NCBI GenBank assembly: GCA_003225295.1
Contig: QHYZ01000098.1
Span: forward strand, 1-34,680
Origin: Acidobacteriota bacterium
GTDB lineage: Bacteria; Acidobacteriota; Terriglobia; Acidiferrales; UBA7541
Reading direction: 5' to 3'
DNA: 34,680 nucleotides
Shown here: positions 8,548-17,199 of the stretch, piece by piece
Position numbering within the stretch: the stretch's first letter is position 1
Layout: each line of letters begins with the position of its first letter
Position numbers and translations under genes: made by a program
Notes under the pieces: generated by a model
Databases searched by the model: none
Told to the model about the DNA's origin: nothing
Seen by the model: only the letters and a program-made list of their open reading frames with translations

Positions 8548-8874
8548 ATGGGCGCCTACAATTCCCCGATGGGCTGCTGGGCTACGCGTCTTTGGCAGGG
8601 AGCGCTCCCGGCCATCACCGGTTTTGTGTTTTATCTAGGGCTCGCTTCCGGGCAGATCCCGGGAATTGCGAATGTACGATCGGCGGGGACGCCTAGTCCC
8701 CACAACGCAACAAAGACCATACAAGATGGATTCGTGGGATCGCGAAGCTGCGTGCCATGTCACCAGAACATTTACGACAAATTCCCATCCCGTCCGGTAA
8801 ACCGAAAAGGATGGGAATCCAGCGCTGATCTTCTTCCGAAGGCTGTGCGGAAAGCAGCTTCAGAAGTTGGTTAG
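8548..8874 (+). pseudogene. Truncated 5' copy of the multiheme cytochrome gene
   Basis: The first 79 codons (8548 to about 8784) align without gaps to the start of the cytochrome gene at 11316; about two thirds of residues match by eye. They include the signal/anchor region MGAYNSP..GCWATRL and the first heme motif CVPCHQ. Homology stops abruptly after IYDKF, and the frame continues for about 29 unrelated codons to a stop at 8874, overlapping the 3' end of the convergent GH27 gene. The upstream bases, including CCTGACAATTCCTCTCACT, are also shared. It is best read as the remnant of a gene cut off when the GH27 segment and a second copy of the promoter region were placed beside it. It could still encode a short one-heme secreted peptide. 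Confidence 0.75.
8784..8815 (-). terminator. Possible hairpin terminator of the GH27 gene
   Basis: CCCATCC and GGATGGG form a 7-bp stem with an 18-base loop, located 45 bases past the GH27 stop. No long T run follows on the minus strand, so termination is uncertain. The hairpin begins exactly where cytochrome homology ends. Confidence 0.35.
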
Positions 8875-11058
8875 CGGCGAAATGATGATCGAGTCCAAGT
8901 TGGGAGCGTAATTGCTGGGATTGCTGAATTCAATCTGGTTGGACCCCGCATGAAGCGGCACTTGAATCACGGTGCTGGTTGGCGTACCGAAACTGTACCC
9001 GTTCAGGGCGACTTCCTGCGCAGTATTCCCGTTCACCGAGATAAAGAACGATCGTTGTCCCTGAGTCATGTAATCGATCTCCATCTGGTAAGTTCCTGTC
9101 GAGGGCACGACCACATTGTCGAAGGCGACGGTGCTTTGCGCGTTGCCGCCCAGGTTGCCCACCGCAGCCAGGCCGGAGCAGTTTCCGCAAAAGCCCGCCG
9201 ACGTCGCCGCCGCGCCACTCAGAGTTGCATTCTCCGCCTCATAGACGGTAAAGGCCGGATACGGTTCGTTGCCGTCTCCGCTGATAATGATGCGGTCCAT
9301 GTCCGGCGGATAGCTCGTCGGGTTTCCAAACTGGATGCTGTTCATCCCCGCGTTCAAACGAACTGGAATCGTGGTAGGGAACGGGAGGTTCGAGCTTCCG
9401 CCGCTCAGATTCAGCGTAATATCCGGCCCATCGTTGACATTGATGATGAACGAGCGGGTGCCGGTCGTCATTGAATCGACTTCCATCCGGTACACGCCCG
9501 CCTTTGGGACGCTCACGTTGAAGATGGCATAGTTGGCCGCACCAATGCCGAGGTACGTCAGCTTGTAGCCACTCACGCAGGTGGAACATGAGGAGAGCTG
9601 CGCTCCTCCGTACAGCGTGGCCGTTTCCGCCCCGTAAATCTGTGCCGGCGGCACGGGGGCCTGGCCGACGGCTTTGACCTTGAACAAGCGCGCTCCATGT
9701 CCCGGCAGCACGCTGGAGAAGGACTGGAAGAAAGGCCCCAGTTCAGCATGGCTCCAGAGGTCCCTCGTCCCGACCGCGTTTAGGAATCCGAGATCCTTCC
9801 AGTCAACGGTCACATTTGTAGGAAAGGCGTTGAGGTTGAAGATCGCGACGTAGTAGCTGCCGTTTCCAAGGTTCGAGACCCACACGGGTGTAAAGCCCCC
9901 CGTAACCTGCCTCGCCGGATGCCCGGACTGATCGACGGCCAGTACTTCATCATTGGTGAGCAACTGTTTACCGTAGGTGGTGAGGTTCGTCAGGTCTCCG
10001 CCGAGATAAAGCGGAGCATTGGCCATCGCCCATAGAGTCATCGTGGTCTGCTGTTCGGTATTCGTAATGCCGTCGGTGGCTCCATTGCCGACCTCGAGCG
10101 AGTCGAGATCGTTCCAGCCCAGCGTGGGACCAGAAGCGCTCTGCCATCCGATCAAATCGTAAAAGCGAAGCAGAACGCGCTGCCATTCGGTCAAATTCGG
10201 ACAGTCTCCCTCGCACTCAACGTCGCCTTCAATGCGGCGCGCATTCGCGTTCTGCTGCCAGTCGCTCAGGTAGTCCTCATCGAGCGCCCAGGAGAGCGTA
10301 AGCCAGATAGGACGTCCGCTCAGCGCAATGGCTTTGGAATAAGCCTGAACATCGGGGATGTTGTTGATTTTGAGGTTGTCGTTGTACGAGCCGGGAGTTA
10401 CCGAGTCGAGCTTGATGAAATCGATGCCCCACGATGCATAGAGGTTGATGATGGAGTTGATGTACTCCTGCGCCCCCGGCTTGGTGAAATCGATCTTGTA
10501 GCCGTAGCCAAACCCGTTACCTACCGTGAGCGGCTGCGCTACGATGTCCTGAGCATGATACTGCGTACCGAAAATAGGCAGATTTTGAGAGTAAACCGAC
10601 GTGCCAATTCCCGGGAGCAGATAGATACCGACTTTTTGCCCGTTGGCATGGATGTGCTGAATCATGTCCAGAAAATACGGGAACGCAGTCGTGTTCCAGA
10701 GCGTGCGACCGTACTGATCGCTGTTGCCGCTCCAGCCCGCATCGAGGTTGATGTAACGGAAGCCATGAGCTTCGAGGCCGGACCAGCGCATCGCATCAGA
10801 CTGCGCGAGAATATTCTGCTCATTCATCACAGAACTGGAGGGCATGATCGTCTGCTCGCTGTACGTGCTCCAGCCCAGGTATGGCCTCTGGCCGATGTCG
10901 TTTACCTGCGCAAAGCCGCACTGCGGTGCTCCCACGAGTCCCCACAGCAAGAAAACCCAAAGGGCAACGAACCGGCAATTCCGGAGCCGCAATAAGTGAT
11001 TTGGGACCGGCTGGTCGGCGCTTTTGTACTTCCCAAGATCAAGTGTTGCTGTTCGCAT
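8860..11058 (-). CDS. GH27-family glycosidase with two C-terminal CBM35/CBM6-like modules
   Basis: This 732-residue secreted enzyme belongs to clan GH-D, family 27 (alpha-galactosidase, with related beta-L-arabinopyranosidase or isomaltodextranase activities). A signal/anchor segment (residues 30-50) is followed by the barrel. Landmarks are YINLDAGW near 102, FIKLDSV with predicted nucleophile Asp218, RRIEGDV with predicted acid/base Asp279, and GWNDLDSLEVG near 314. A C-terminal beta domain follows, then two tandem beta-sandwich modules of about 120 residues (about 480-605 and 610-732), each beginning with an AE(T/N)ATL motif and carrying a CxxC pair (CSTC, CGNC). The start at ATG 11058 has GAGG 7 bases upstream. 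Neighbouring fucosidases suggest debranching of a galactose/fucose-bearing glycan; substrate is unproven. Confidence 0.85.
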   Translation of the reverse strand: MRTATLDLGKYKSADQPVPNHLLRLRNCRFVALWVFLLWGLVGAPQCGFAQVNDIGQRPYLGWSTYSEQTIMPSSSVMNEQNILAQSDAMRWSGLEAHGFRYINLDAGWSGNSDQYGRTLWNTTAFPYFLDMIQHIHANGQKVGIYLLPGIGTSVYSQNLPIFGTQYHAQDIVAQPLTVGNGFGYGYKIDFTKPGAQEYINSIINLYASWGIDFIKLDSVTPGSYNDNLKINNIPDVQAYSKAIALSGRPIWLTLSWALDEDYLSDWQQNANARRIEGDVECEGDCPNLTEWQRVLLRFYDLIGWQSASGPTLGWNDLDSLEVGNGATDGITNTEQQTTMTLWAMANAPLYLGGDLTNLTTYGKQLLTNDEVLAVDQSGHPARQVTGGFTPVWVSNLGNGSYYVAIFNLNAFPTNVTVDWKDLGFLNAVGTRDLWSHAELGPFFQSFSSVLPGHGARLFKVKAVGQAPVPPAQIYGAETATLYGGAQLSSCSTCVSGYKLTYLGIGAANYAIFNVSVPKAGVYRMEVDSMTTGTRSFIINVNDGPDITLNLSGGSSNLPFPTTIPVRLNAGMNSIQFGNPTSYPPDMDRIIISGDGNEPYPAFTVYEAENATLSGAAATSAGFCGNCSGLAAVGNLGGNAQSTVAFDNVVVPSTGTYQMEIDYMTQGQRSFFISVNGNTAQEVALNGYSFGTPTSTVIQVPLHAGSNQIEFSNPSNYAPNLDSIIISPLTNF

Positions 11059-11090
11059 GTGATCGCCTCACGGGCTTGGGTGCGGTTATG

Positions 11091-11118
11091 CTAGTACAAA
11101 AATGCTAAGGCTTGTCAA
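11091..11118 (-). promoter_or_regulatory. Predicted sigma-70 promoter of the GH27 gene
   Basis: TTGACA (11118-11113) and TACTAG (11096-11091) are 16 bases apart on the minus strand. Sequence and spacing parallel the receptor promoter at 8275-8302, consistent with duplication of the whole control region. Confidence 0.55.
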
Positions 11119-11134
11119 GCGTTTCGTCGCTCAT

Positions 11135-11144
11135 TGAATGCTCA
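11135..11144. promoter_or_regulatory. Operator-like site TGAATGCTCA upstream of the GH27 promoter
   Basis: This is identical to the site at 8319-8328 and lies the same 16 bases upstream of the -35. It may serve both the GH27 and cytochrome directions. Confidence 0.5.
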
Positions 11145-11168
11145 TATACAGGGGAATGGAAGGATTAG

Positions 11169-11213
11169 TTGGATAATGAAGCATGCCGCTTATATATGAA
11201 ATCTGAGCGCTCT
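11169..11213 (+). promoter_or_regulatory. Predicted promoter and operator of the cytochrome operon
   Basis: TTGGAT (11169-11174) and TATATA (11191-11196), 16 bases apart, form a plausible plus-strand promoter. TGAGCGCTCT at 11204-11213 would lie at the transcription start, a typical repressor position. The leader to ATG 11316 is about 100 bases. Confidence 0.4.
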
Positions 11214-11315
11214 AAATGGCCAACCACGGCCGAGGAGTTCCGCTCGTTCTCGCGGATGACTCTTGCGCTGTTGGTTTGCGAGCCTGACAATTCCTCTCAC
11301 TGAAAGGGTTCCTGG

Positions 11316-13136
11316 ATGGGCGCCTACAATTCTCCGATTGGCTGCTGGGCTACGCGTCTTCGGCAAGGAGCGCTCGCAGCCATCACCGCTTTTGTGCTGT
11401 CTCTGGGGATCGCTTCCGGGCGAAGCCAAGCAATAGCGAAGGTCCAATCGGCAGGGACGACCGGCCCCTGCAAGGCATCAAAGACCATGCCAGGCGGATT
11501 CATGGGATCGCAAAGCTGCGTGCCATGTCACCAGACCATTTACGACACATTCGCCAAAACCAGCATGGGGCGCTCGATGACGCGAGTTACGCCCGGGCTG
11601 CTCGCGAACCTGGTCACCTCAGGGTCATCGTACGACGAGAAACTAAATCAGCATTTTGAGGTTTTCGTCCGAGAGGGAAAGCTATTTCAGAGCCAGTACG
11701 CCATGGAGGCCGGAGGAAACGAGGTATTCCGTGAGACTCATGAAATCCAATGGATAATCGGCTCAGCTAGCAACGGTTTCGCGGGAGTGACAACAAATGG
11801 CACGTATCTTTTCCAAGGCCCACTCTCGTTCTACTCGAAAATTGGAGCTTGGGGGCTGTCACCAGGATACGAGTTCGGAAACTACGGATTCAATCGCCCG
11901 ATCCTGGCGGGTTGTGTGGCGTGTCACAGTGGTCAGGCGATGCCAGTGGCAGGCGGTAACGGTCGGTTCGAGGATCCGCCGTTCCTGGAACTTGCCATCG
12001 GCTGCGAGAACTGTCACGGTCCCGGACAGCGGCATGTCCGAGAGATGACAGGAAAAGGGACGGTGCGGAAGGGACGCGCCTCAATCGTCAACCCGGCTCG
12101 GCTACCACCGGCCCTCGCCGACAATATCTGCATGTTCTGCCATCAAACCGGCGATGTGCGCGTGTTAAAGCCAAACAAAGACTACCGGGACTTCCGTCCG
12201 GGGGAACCTCTAGACGACACTTTGTCGATCTTCTTGGTGCCGCCGAAGCGCGAATCGCCGCCTGCGTCGGACCATCTCGAGCACTACTACTCCATGATTC
12301 TCAGCAAGTGTTACCGGAGCAGCGGCCGTGGGCTCAGCTGCATCACTTGCCACGATCCTCACGCACAGCCTTCCCGCGCTGAAGTTTCCGCGTACTTCGC
12401 CGGGAAATGCGCTGGCTGCCACACGGACAAGAGCTGCAAAGTTCCGCTGAGTGTGCGACAGCAGCAGAAGCCTCCGAACGATTGTGCAGGTTGCCATATG
12501 CCGAAACGTGAAGTCGGCGTAATCTTGCACTCCAGCGTGACCAGTCACCGCATTATGGCCCGCCCCGACGAACCGCTCCCTGAGGCGGCTTTTCATCAGA
12601 CTACTTCGGCTCTGCCCGACCTGATCCATCTCAGCGCTGTTCCCGGGCAGAAAGAGGCAGCGCCTCCGGGTTTGACACTGCTTGCGGCATACGGCGAACT
12701 GGTGGACAAGGCGCCTGAATATCGCGGGCGATACCTGGCACTGCTGACGGAGCTCGAACATTCACAGCCGGAAAATGCGTTGTTGCAAGCTTCTTTGGGT
12801 CGAAGGGCTTTGCTCGACGACAAACCTTCGGAAGCAGCCGTCCACCTGCGGCACGCCCTGAAAACTGGCCCGCCGCAGGCCACAACTTACGCAGATCTCG
12901 CGGAAGCTCAAGTGAAACTCGGCCAGGAGAACGAGGCGATCACGTCGCTCGAAAAGGCCATCGAGCTGGACCCTTTCAACGCCGTGTTTCAAAAGAAATT
13001 CGTGCTCCGCTTAATTGACACGAAGCAATATGCGCAAGCGGGAGCCGCACTGGAACGATACGTTCAAACCTTTCCGCAAGACTCGTTCATGCGGCAGATG
13101 CTCAACCGTGCCAAGTCCGGGGATCAGCCGAAATGA
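11316..13136 (+). CDS. Seven-heme c-type cytochrome (c554/paired-CxxCH type) with TPR tail
   Basis: The 606-residue protein has an N-terminal export segment (hydrophobic ALAAITAFVLSLGIA) and seven CxxCH heme motifs, at about residues 68, 200, 230, 272, 342, 365 and 390. The first lies in a GSQSCVPCHQTIYDTFAKTSMGR context, typical of Acidobacteriota cytochrome c554-like proteins. From about residue 445 the sequence is TPR-like (ALLQASLGRRALLDDKPSEAAVHLRHAL; NEAITSLEKAIELDPFN). An extracytoplasmic electron-transfer role is expected; donor and acceptor are unknown. The stop overlaps the next ATG (ATGA), so it is translationally coupled to the CRTAC1 gene. Its 5' end and control region are duplicated at about 8260-8784. 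Confidence 0.85.
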   Translation: MGAYNSPIGCWATRLRQGALAAITAFVLSLGIASGRSQAIAKVQSAGTTGPCKASKTMPGGFMGSQSCVPCHQTIYDTFAKTSMGRSMTRVTPGLLANLVTSGSSYDEKLNQHFEVFVREGKLFQSQYAMEAGGNEVFRETHEIQWIIGSASNGFAGVTTNGTYLFQGPLSFYSKIGAWGLSPGYEFGNYGFNRPILAGCVACHSGQAMPVAGGNGRFEDPPFLELAIGCENCHGPGQRHVREMTGKGTVRKGRASIVNPARLPPALADNICMFCHQTGDVRVLKPNKDYRDFRPGEPLDDTLSIFLVPPKRESPPASDHLEHYYSMILSKCYRSSGRGLSCITCHDPHAQPSRAEVSAYFAGKCAGCHTDKSCKVPLSVRQQQKPPNDCAGCHMPKREVGVILHSSVTSHRIMARPDEPLPEAAFHQTTSALPDLIHLSAVPGQKEAAPPGLTLLAAYGELVDKAPEYRGRYLALLTELEHSQPENALLQASLGRRALLDDKPSEAAVHLRHALKTGPPQATTYADLAEAQVKLGQENEAITSLEKAIELDPFNAVFQKKFVLRLIDTKQYAQAGAALERYVQTFPQDSFMRQMLNRAKSGDQPK

Positions 13137-14827
13137 GCGGTGTGCCTTGGCCGGGTGCTGGCTTGCGCGCGAGATCAGTTCTAGCTTGTACTCTTAGCGC
13201 TGCCTTGCTGGCTTCTTTGAAGCCCAGCGAGCAGTCGAGAATTGCCTTCGAGAACCGCCAAGAACGGTCCGGCGTGACGTTTGTCCTGAACAATGGCACT
13301 ACGGATGATAAGCCCATCATCGACAGCACACTGGGTGGCGTCGCTTTGCTGGACTACGACAACGACGGTTATCTCGATATTTTCTTCACCAACGGCGCCA
13401 GCATTCCTAGCTTGAACAAAAGCAACCCGGCATTTTCCAATCGGCTGTACCACAACAATCATGATGGAACCTTTACGGAGGTGACGGGACGAGCCGGAGT
13501 GACGGGTGAAGGGTACAGCATGGGGGCTGCCGCTGTCGATTATGACAATGACGGATGGACCGATCTCTACGTCACCGGAGTCAATCGCAATATCCTGTAC
13601 CACAACAACAGGGACGGCACATTCACCGACGTAACCGAGAAGGCCGGAGTGACAGGCATTTTCGGCGGAAAAAAACTGTGGTCGGTATCGGCAGCGTGGA
13701 TAGACTACGACAACGACGGCCTCCTCGATCTCTTCGTGACCAACTATCTAGAGTGGTCTCCTGAGAATTCACGCGTGTGCGGGCTGCTGGGCAAGCGTCT
13801 GTCCTGCCCGCCGTCTCTGTATAAGGGAGAGTCAAACATCCTGTACCACAACAACGGTGACGGGACGTTCACAGATGTTTCCGCTGCAAGCGGCATCGCA
13901 GAGTGCATCGGAAAGGGGATGGGCGTTGCTATCGCCGACTATGACGGCGACGGATGGACCGACATTTTCGTCGCCAACGACAACGAAAGAAATTTTCTGT
14001 TCAAGAACCGGCGCGGGCAGGGATTCGACGAAGTCGGTGTGGAATCGTTCGTCGCATACACGGACGACGGAGTTCCCGTGTCAAGCATGGGGGTTGACTT
14101 TCGAGACTGGAGCAACAGCGGTAGACCCGGCCTTTTCGTAACGGCGCTCGGCGGCGAAACGTTTCCTCTCTTTCGCAACGAGGACCGAAAAATTTTCACG
14201 ATGGCTACCTACGAATCCGGCATCGGATTCGCCAGCTTCAAGATGAGCGGGTGGGGTGCGGGAATCTATGATTTCGACAACGATGGCTACAAGGATCTGT
14301 TCAGCGCTAACTCGCACGTCAGCGAAAACGCGGACGTGAACCCGCAGCAGCAGTACCGACAGCCCAATAGCGTCTTCCAAAACCTGCGGAACGCAACCTT
14401 TCAGGATGTAAGCGCCGAAGCTGGACCCGCCGTGAGATTGCGCGCAGCCCACCGGGGCGCAGCGTTTGGGGACCTCGACAACGACGGAAAAGTTGACGTG
14501 GTAATCTCAGCGATCGGAAGCCCCGCAGAGCTTCTTTACAACACCTCGACGGGCGGTAATCATTGGATCGCCATTGAAACTGTGGGCACCAAGAGTAACC
14601 GCGATGGCATCGGCACGCGGATAAAATTAACCGGCGAATCCGGTCTGGTGCAGTACAACGAAGTCACAACGGCTGGCAGCTATGCCAGCTCGTCCGACAA
14701 GCGCGCACACTTTGGATTGGGACGCGATTCTTTGGTCAAGGAAATTGAACTGCGCTGGCCGAGTGGAACGCTGCAGGTCTTGCGAAACGTGAAGGCCGAT
14801 CAAATCTTGAAGGTCACGGAAAGGTAG
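13133..14827 (+). CDS. CRTAC1/ASPIC-UnbV family beta-propeller protein
   Basis: The 564-residue exported protein has at least six calcium-type FG-GAP/VCBS motifs of the form D-x-D-x-D-G (DYDNDGYLD, DYDNDGWTD, DYDNDGLLD, DYDGDGWTD, DFDNDGYKD, DLDNDGKVD), interspersed with YHNN.DGTF strands, which implies a beta-propeller. It ends in an ASPIC/UnbV domain (from about residue 480: GIGTRIKLTG, YASSSDKRAHFGLG, LRWPSG). The N terminus has a signal-like hydrophobic stretch. Family members are extracytoplasmic and repeatedly accompany multiheme cytochromes and TPR proteins in Acidobacteriota; no biochemical role is established. ATGA overlap with the cytochrome gene and a 7-base gap to the TPR gene indicate one operon. 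Confidence 0.88.
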   Translation: MSGVPWPGAGLRARSVLACTLSAALLASLKPSEQSRIAFENRQERSGVTFVLNNGTTDDKPIIDSTLGGVALLDYDNDGYLDIFFTNGASIPSLNKSNPAFSNRLYHNNHDGTFTEVTGRAGVTGEGYSMGAAAVDYDNDGWTDLYVTGVNRNILYHNNRDGTFTDVTEKAGVTGIFGGKKLWSVSAAWIDYDNDGLLDLFVTNYLEWSPENSRVCGLLGKRLSCPPSLYKGESNILYHNNGDGTFTDVSAASGIAECIGKGMGVAIADYDGDGWTDIFVANDNERNFLFKNRRGQGFDEVGVESFVAYTDDGVPVSSMGVDFRDWSNSGRPGLFVTALGGETFPLFRNEDRKIFTMATYESGIGFASFKMSGWGAGIYDFDNDGYKDLFSANSHVSENADVNPQQQYRQPNSVFQNLRNATFQDVSAEAGPAVRLRAAHRGAAFGDLDNDGKVDVVISAIGSPAELLYNTSTGGNHWIAIETVGTKSNRDGIGTRIKLTGESGLVQYNEVTTAGSYASSSDKRAHFGLGRDSLVKEIELRWPSGTLQVLRNVKADQILKVTER

Positions 14828-14834
14828 CCAGAGA

Positions 14835-15863
14835 ATGAGGGCAGCGACGGTGCTTATCCTGCTAACCTGCATTTCTCCACAGCTACTCGCAATACCCTGC
14901 CGCAGCGCCGAGCAACTCATGGCGTCGATTTGGAAGGAGCTGTCAGCGGGAAATGTTAGTGGCGCTGAACAAATACTGCACGAAATAGAGCGCACGCATG
15001 CGGAATGCCCGGAGGTGATTTTGGCACACGCCCGGGTCGCGGCGGCAAAAGGTGCGCCAGTCGAGGCCGAGGATCTTTTTGCGCGTTACGCGGACCTCGT
15101 TCCGAACGAGGCCACGGCTTACTCCTTCCATGCGCGTTTCCTGCTCGAGCGAGGGCAATACCCGCGAGCAGATGTCCTTTCCGTGCAGGCGCTGGAGAAA
15201 GACCCGAACGATGTGGTAGCGCTTGCGGTGCACGGCGAGATCCTGGACATAAAAGGACAGACGCTGGAAGGCATGGGGTTGCTCGAGAAGGCCTGCCGGC
15301 TGGATCCACTAAATGCAGAGGCGCAGTTCCGGCTTGCGATGATCTACGATCGCGCCAAGCGGTTGGCCGATGCAGTGCAGCACTTCGAAAAGGCCGTGGA
15401 AACCGATCCGGAGGATGCGAGGGCGTGGGATTATCTGGCCCTGGATCTAGAACCTCTCGGCGAGGTGGAACGCGCCGACCTCGCCTATCGCAAGGGCTTG
15501 GCCGCCAATCAGCCAGGTCCTCATTTCGACGCCTTTCTTGATTACAACTACGGACGGTTTCTGATGAAGCGCAATGATCTCACCGCCAGCAAGCAGCATC
15601 TGGACCGTGCCGTGGAGCTGACTCCCGATTTTCGAGCCCCGTGGTACGAACGCGCAAAGCTCAACCTGCGGCTCAAGAACAATCAGCAAGCCCGCGTAGA
15701 CGCGGAGAGGGCGGCCAACATTCGTGACTCGCGCGGGATCATCATTGATCTTCAACTTTATGTGTTGCTCGAACAAATCTACACTCGCCTGGGAGACCCA
15801 GTGTTGGCGGAAAAATACGCGAGGCTGAGCCGGCAGACTCCCGTGCCTCCGCGGAAAGATTAA
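14835..15863 (+). CDS. Exported TPR protein
   Basis: The product is 342 residues with a short signal peptide (VLILLTCISPQLLA) followed by tandem tetratricopeptide repeats over most of its length; examples are LLERGQYPRADVLSVQALEKDPND and RLADAVQHFEKAVETDPEDA. TPRs form helical scaffolds for protein contacts, here probably in the periplasm or at the outer membrane. It is the third gene of the cytochrome-CRTAC1-TPR operon, 7 bases after the CRTAC1 stop. No catalytic motif is visible. A scaffold for the cytochrome or CRTAC1 protein is an inference from position only. Confidence 0.8.
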   Translation: MRAATVLILLTCISPQLLAIPCRSAEQLMASIWKELSAGNVSGAEQILHEIERTHAECPEVILAHARVAAAKGAPVEAEDLFARYADLVPNEATAYSFHARFLLERGQYPRADVLSVQALEKDPNDVVALAVHGEILDIKGQTLEGMGLLEKACRLDPLNAEAQFRLAMIYDRAKRLADAVQHFEKAVETDPEDARAWDYLALDLEPLGEVERADLAYRKGLAANQPGPHFDAFLDYNYGRFLMKRNDLTASKQHLDRAVELTPDFRAPWYERAKLNLRLKNNQQARVDAERAANIRDSRGIIIDLQLYVLLEQIYTRLGDPVLAEKYARLSRQTPVPPRKD

Positions 15864-15878
15864 GGCAACTTCCAATTG

Positions 15879-17131
15879 ATGACGGATCGCCGATGTTTTG
15901 TGCTGGGACTCGCAGCGTGTGCCGCCCCCCGCTGGCTTCCCTAGGTAGCCAAACCTAAACCGCTACCCCCTTCATTGATGTCACCTCGAAGTCGGGCGTT
16001 CACTTTCGACATCAGTCCAGTCGCACGAGTCAAAAGTATCTGCCGGAATCGATGGGCGCTGGCGTGGCGATGTTCGACTACGACGATGATGGCTACCAGG
16101 ATCTATTCTTCTTCAACGGCGCGAGGCTGCTGGATCCAATGCCGAGTGGTGCATCTCCCGACAAGTCCGATCCTCGCTTTTGGAACCGCTTGTATCACAA
16201 TAACAGGGACGGCACATTCACCGAAAGGCGCTGGGCGTTGCAGTAAGCGACTTCGACCGCGACGGGTGGCCGGACATCCTTGTCGCCAACGACTCGTTCC
16301 CGCAGCAACTCTTTCGAAATAACCGCGACGGCACATTCTCCGATGTGGCGCTCGAATCCGGTCTCGCTTTCGATCAGGATGGCAAAGCCTTCGCGGGCAT
16401 GGGAGTCGACTTCGCTGACTATGACAACGACGGTTGGCCGGACGCCTTTGTCAATGCCCTTGCAAATCGACGCTATGCGCTGTTCCGAAACGGCAAAGGG
16501 AGCTTTGACGATGTGAGCGACTCCAGCGGCATCGGCGGGATCACCATGCGGCACTCCGGTTGGGGAACGAAGATGATCGACTATGACAATGACGGCTGGC
16601 TCGACATCTTTGTCGCCCAAGGACACGTGATGGACAATATCGAACTGACCGATCCTTCTCTTCGTTACCGCGAACCACTCCTGCTGATGAGAAACAGCGC
16701 GGGGAAGTTCCGCGTCGTATCGCAAGAAAGCGGTCCGGCGTTCCGGGGCACGAGGTCCAGCCTTCGGAGATCTGGATAACAGGGTCTATCGATATCGCGA
16801 TCAACTGCAACGACGGGCCGGCTGTTATTCTTCGCAATCACGGTGGTACTGCGAATCACTGGCTGCTCATCAATCCTGTCGGGTCGGTCAGCAATCGCGA
16901 TGGATTCGGGGCTCGAGTTCATGTGGTTTCGGAACAAGGGATGGAGCAGCATGCCTTTCGCCAGCTCCGCAGGAAGCTACCTTTCTGCGGGTGATAAACG
17001 GGTGCACTTTCGGCTTGGGGGCATCGCGAAAGGTGCGGCTACTTGAGATCAACTGGCCAAGCGGCATAGTTCAGCAGATAAACTCCATGGACGCGAACCA
17101 GATCATTACTATTCGTGAGCCAAATCGCTAA
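15879..17131 (+). pseudogene. Decayed CRTAC1/ASPIC-UnbV gene
   Basis: A normal start (ATG 15879, twin-arginine-like MTDRRCFVLGLAACAA) runs into a stop after 21 codons. CRTAC1 sequence then continues in changing frames: SMGAGVAMFDYDDDGYQDLFFFNGA near 16050, a break near 16220 where part of a propeller blade is missing, GVAVSDFDRDGWPDILVAND after 16230, a frameshift near 16740, NHWLLINPVGSVSNRDGFGARV near 16850, another shift near 16960 and a last one near 17035 before LEINWPSG and the natural stop at 17129-17131. At least four frameshifts, one internal deletion and one nonsense codon make it clearly inactive. It was once the fourth gene of the upstream operon and overlaps no other feature. Confidence 0.85.
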
Positions 17132-17199
17132 GGCGCCAGGCATTCATCGCTTTGGATACTCGCGACCGTTGCGACGACGTGCCTGACCTCGAATCCGGT

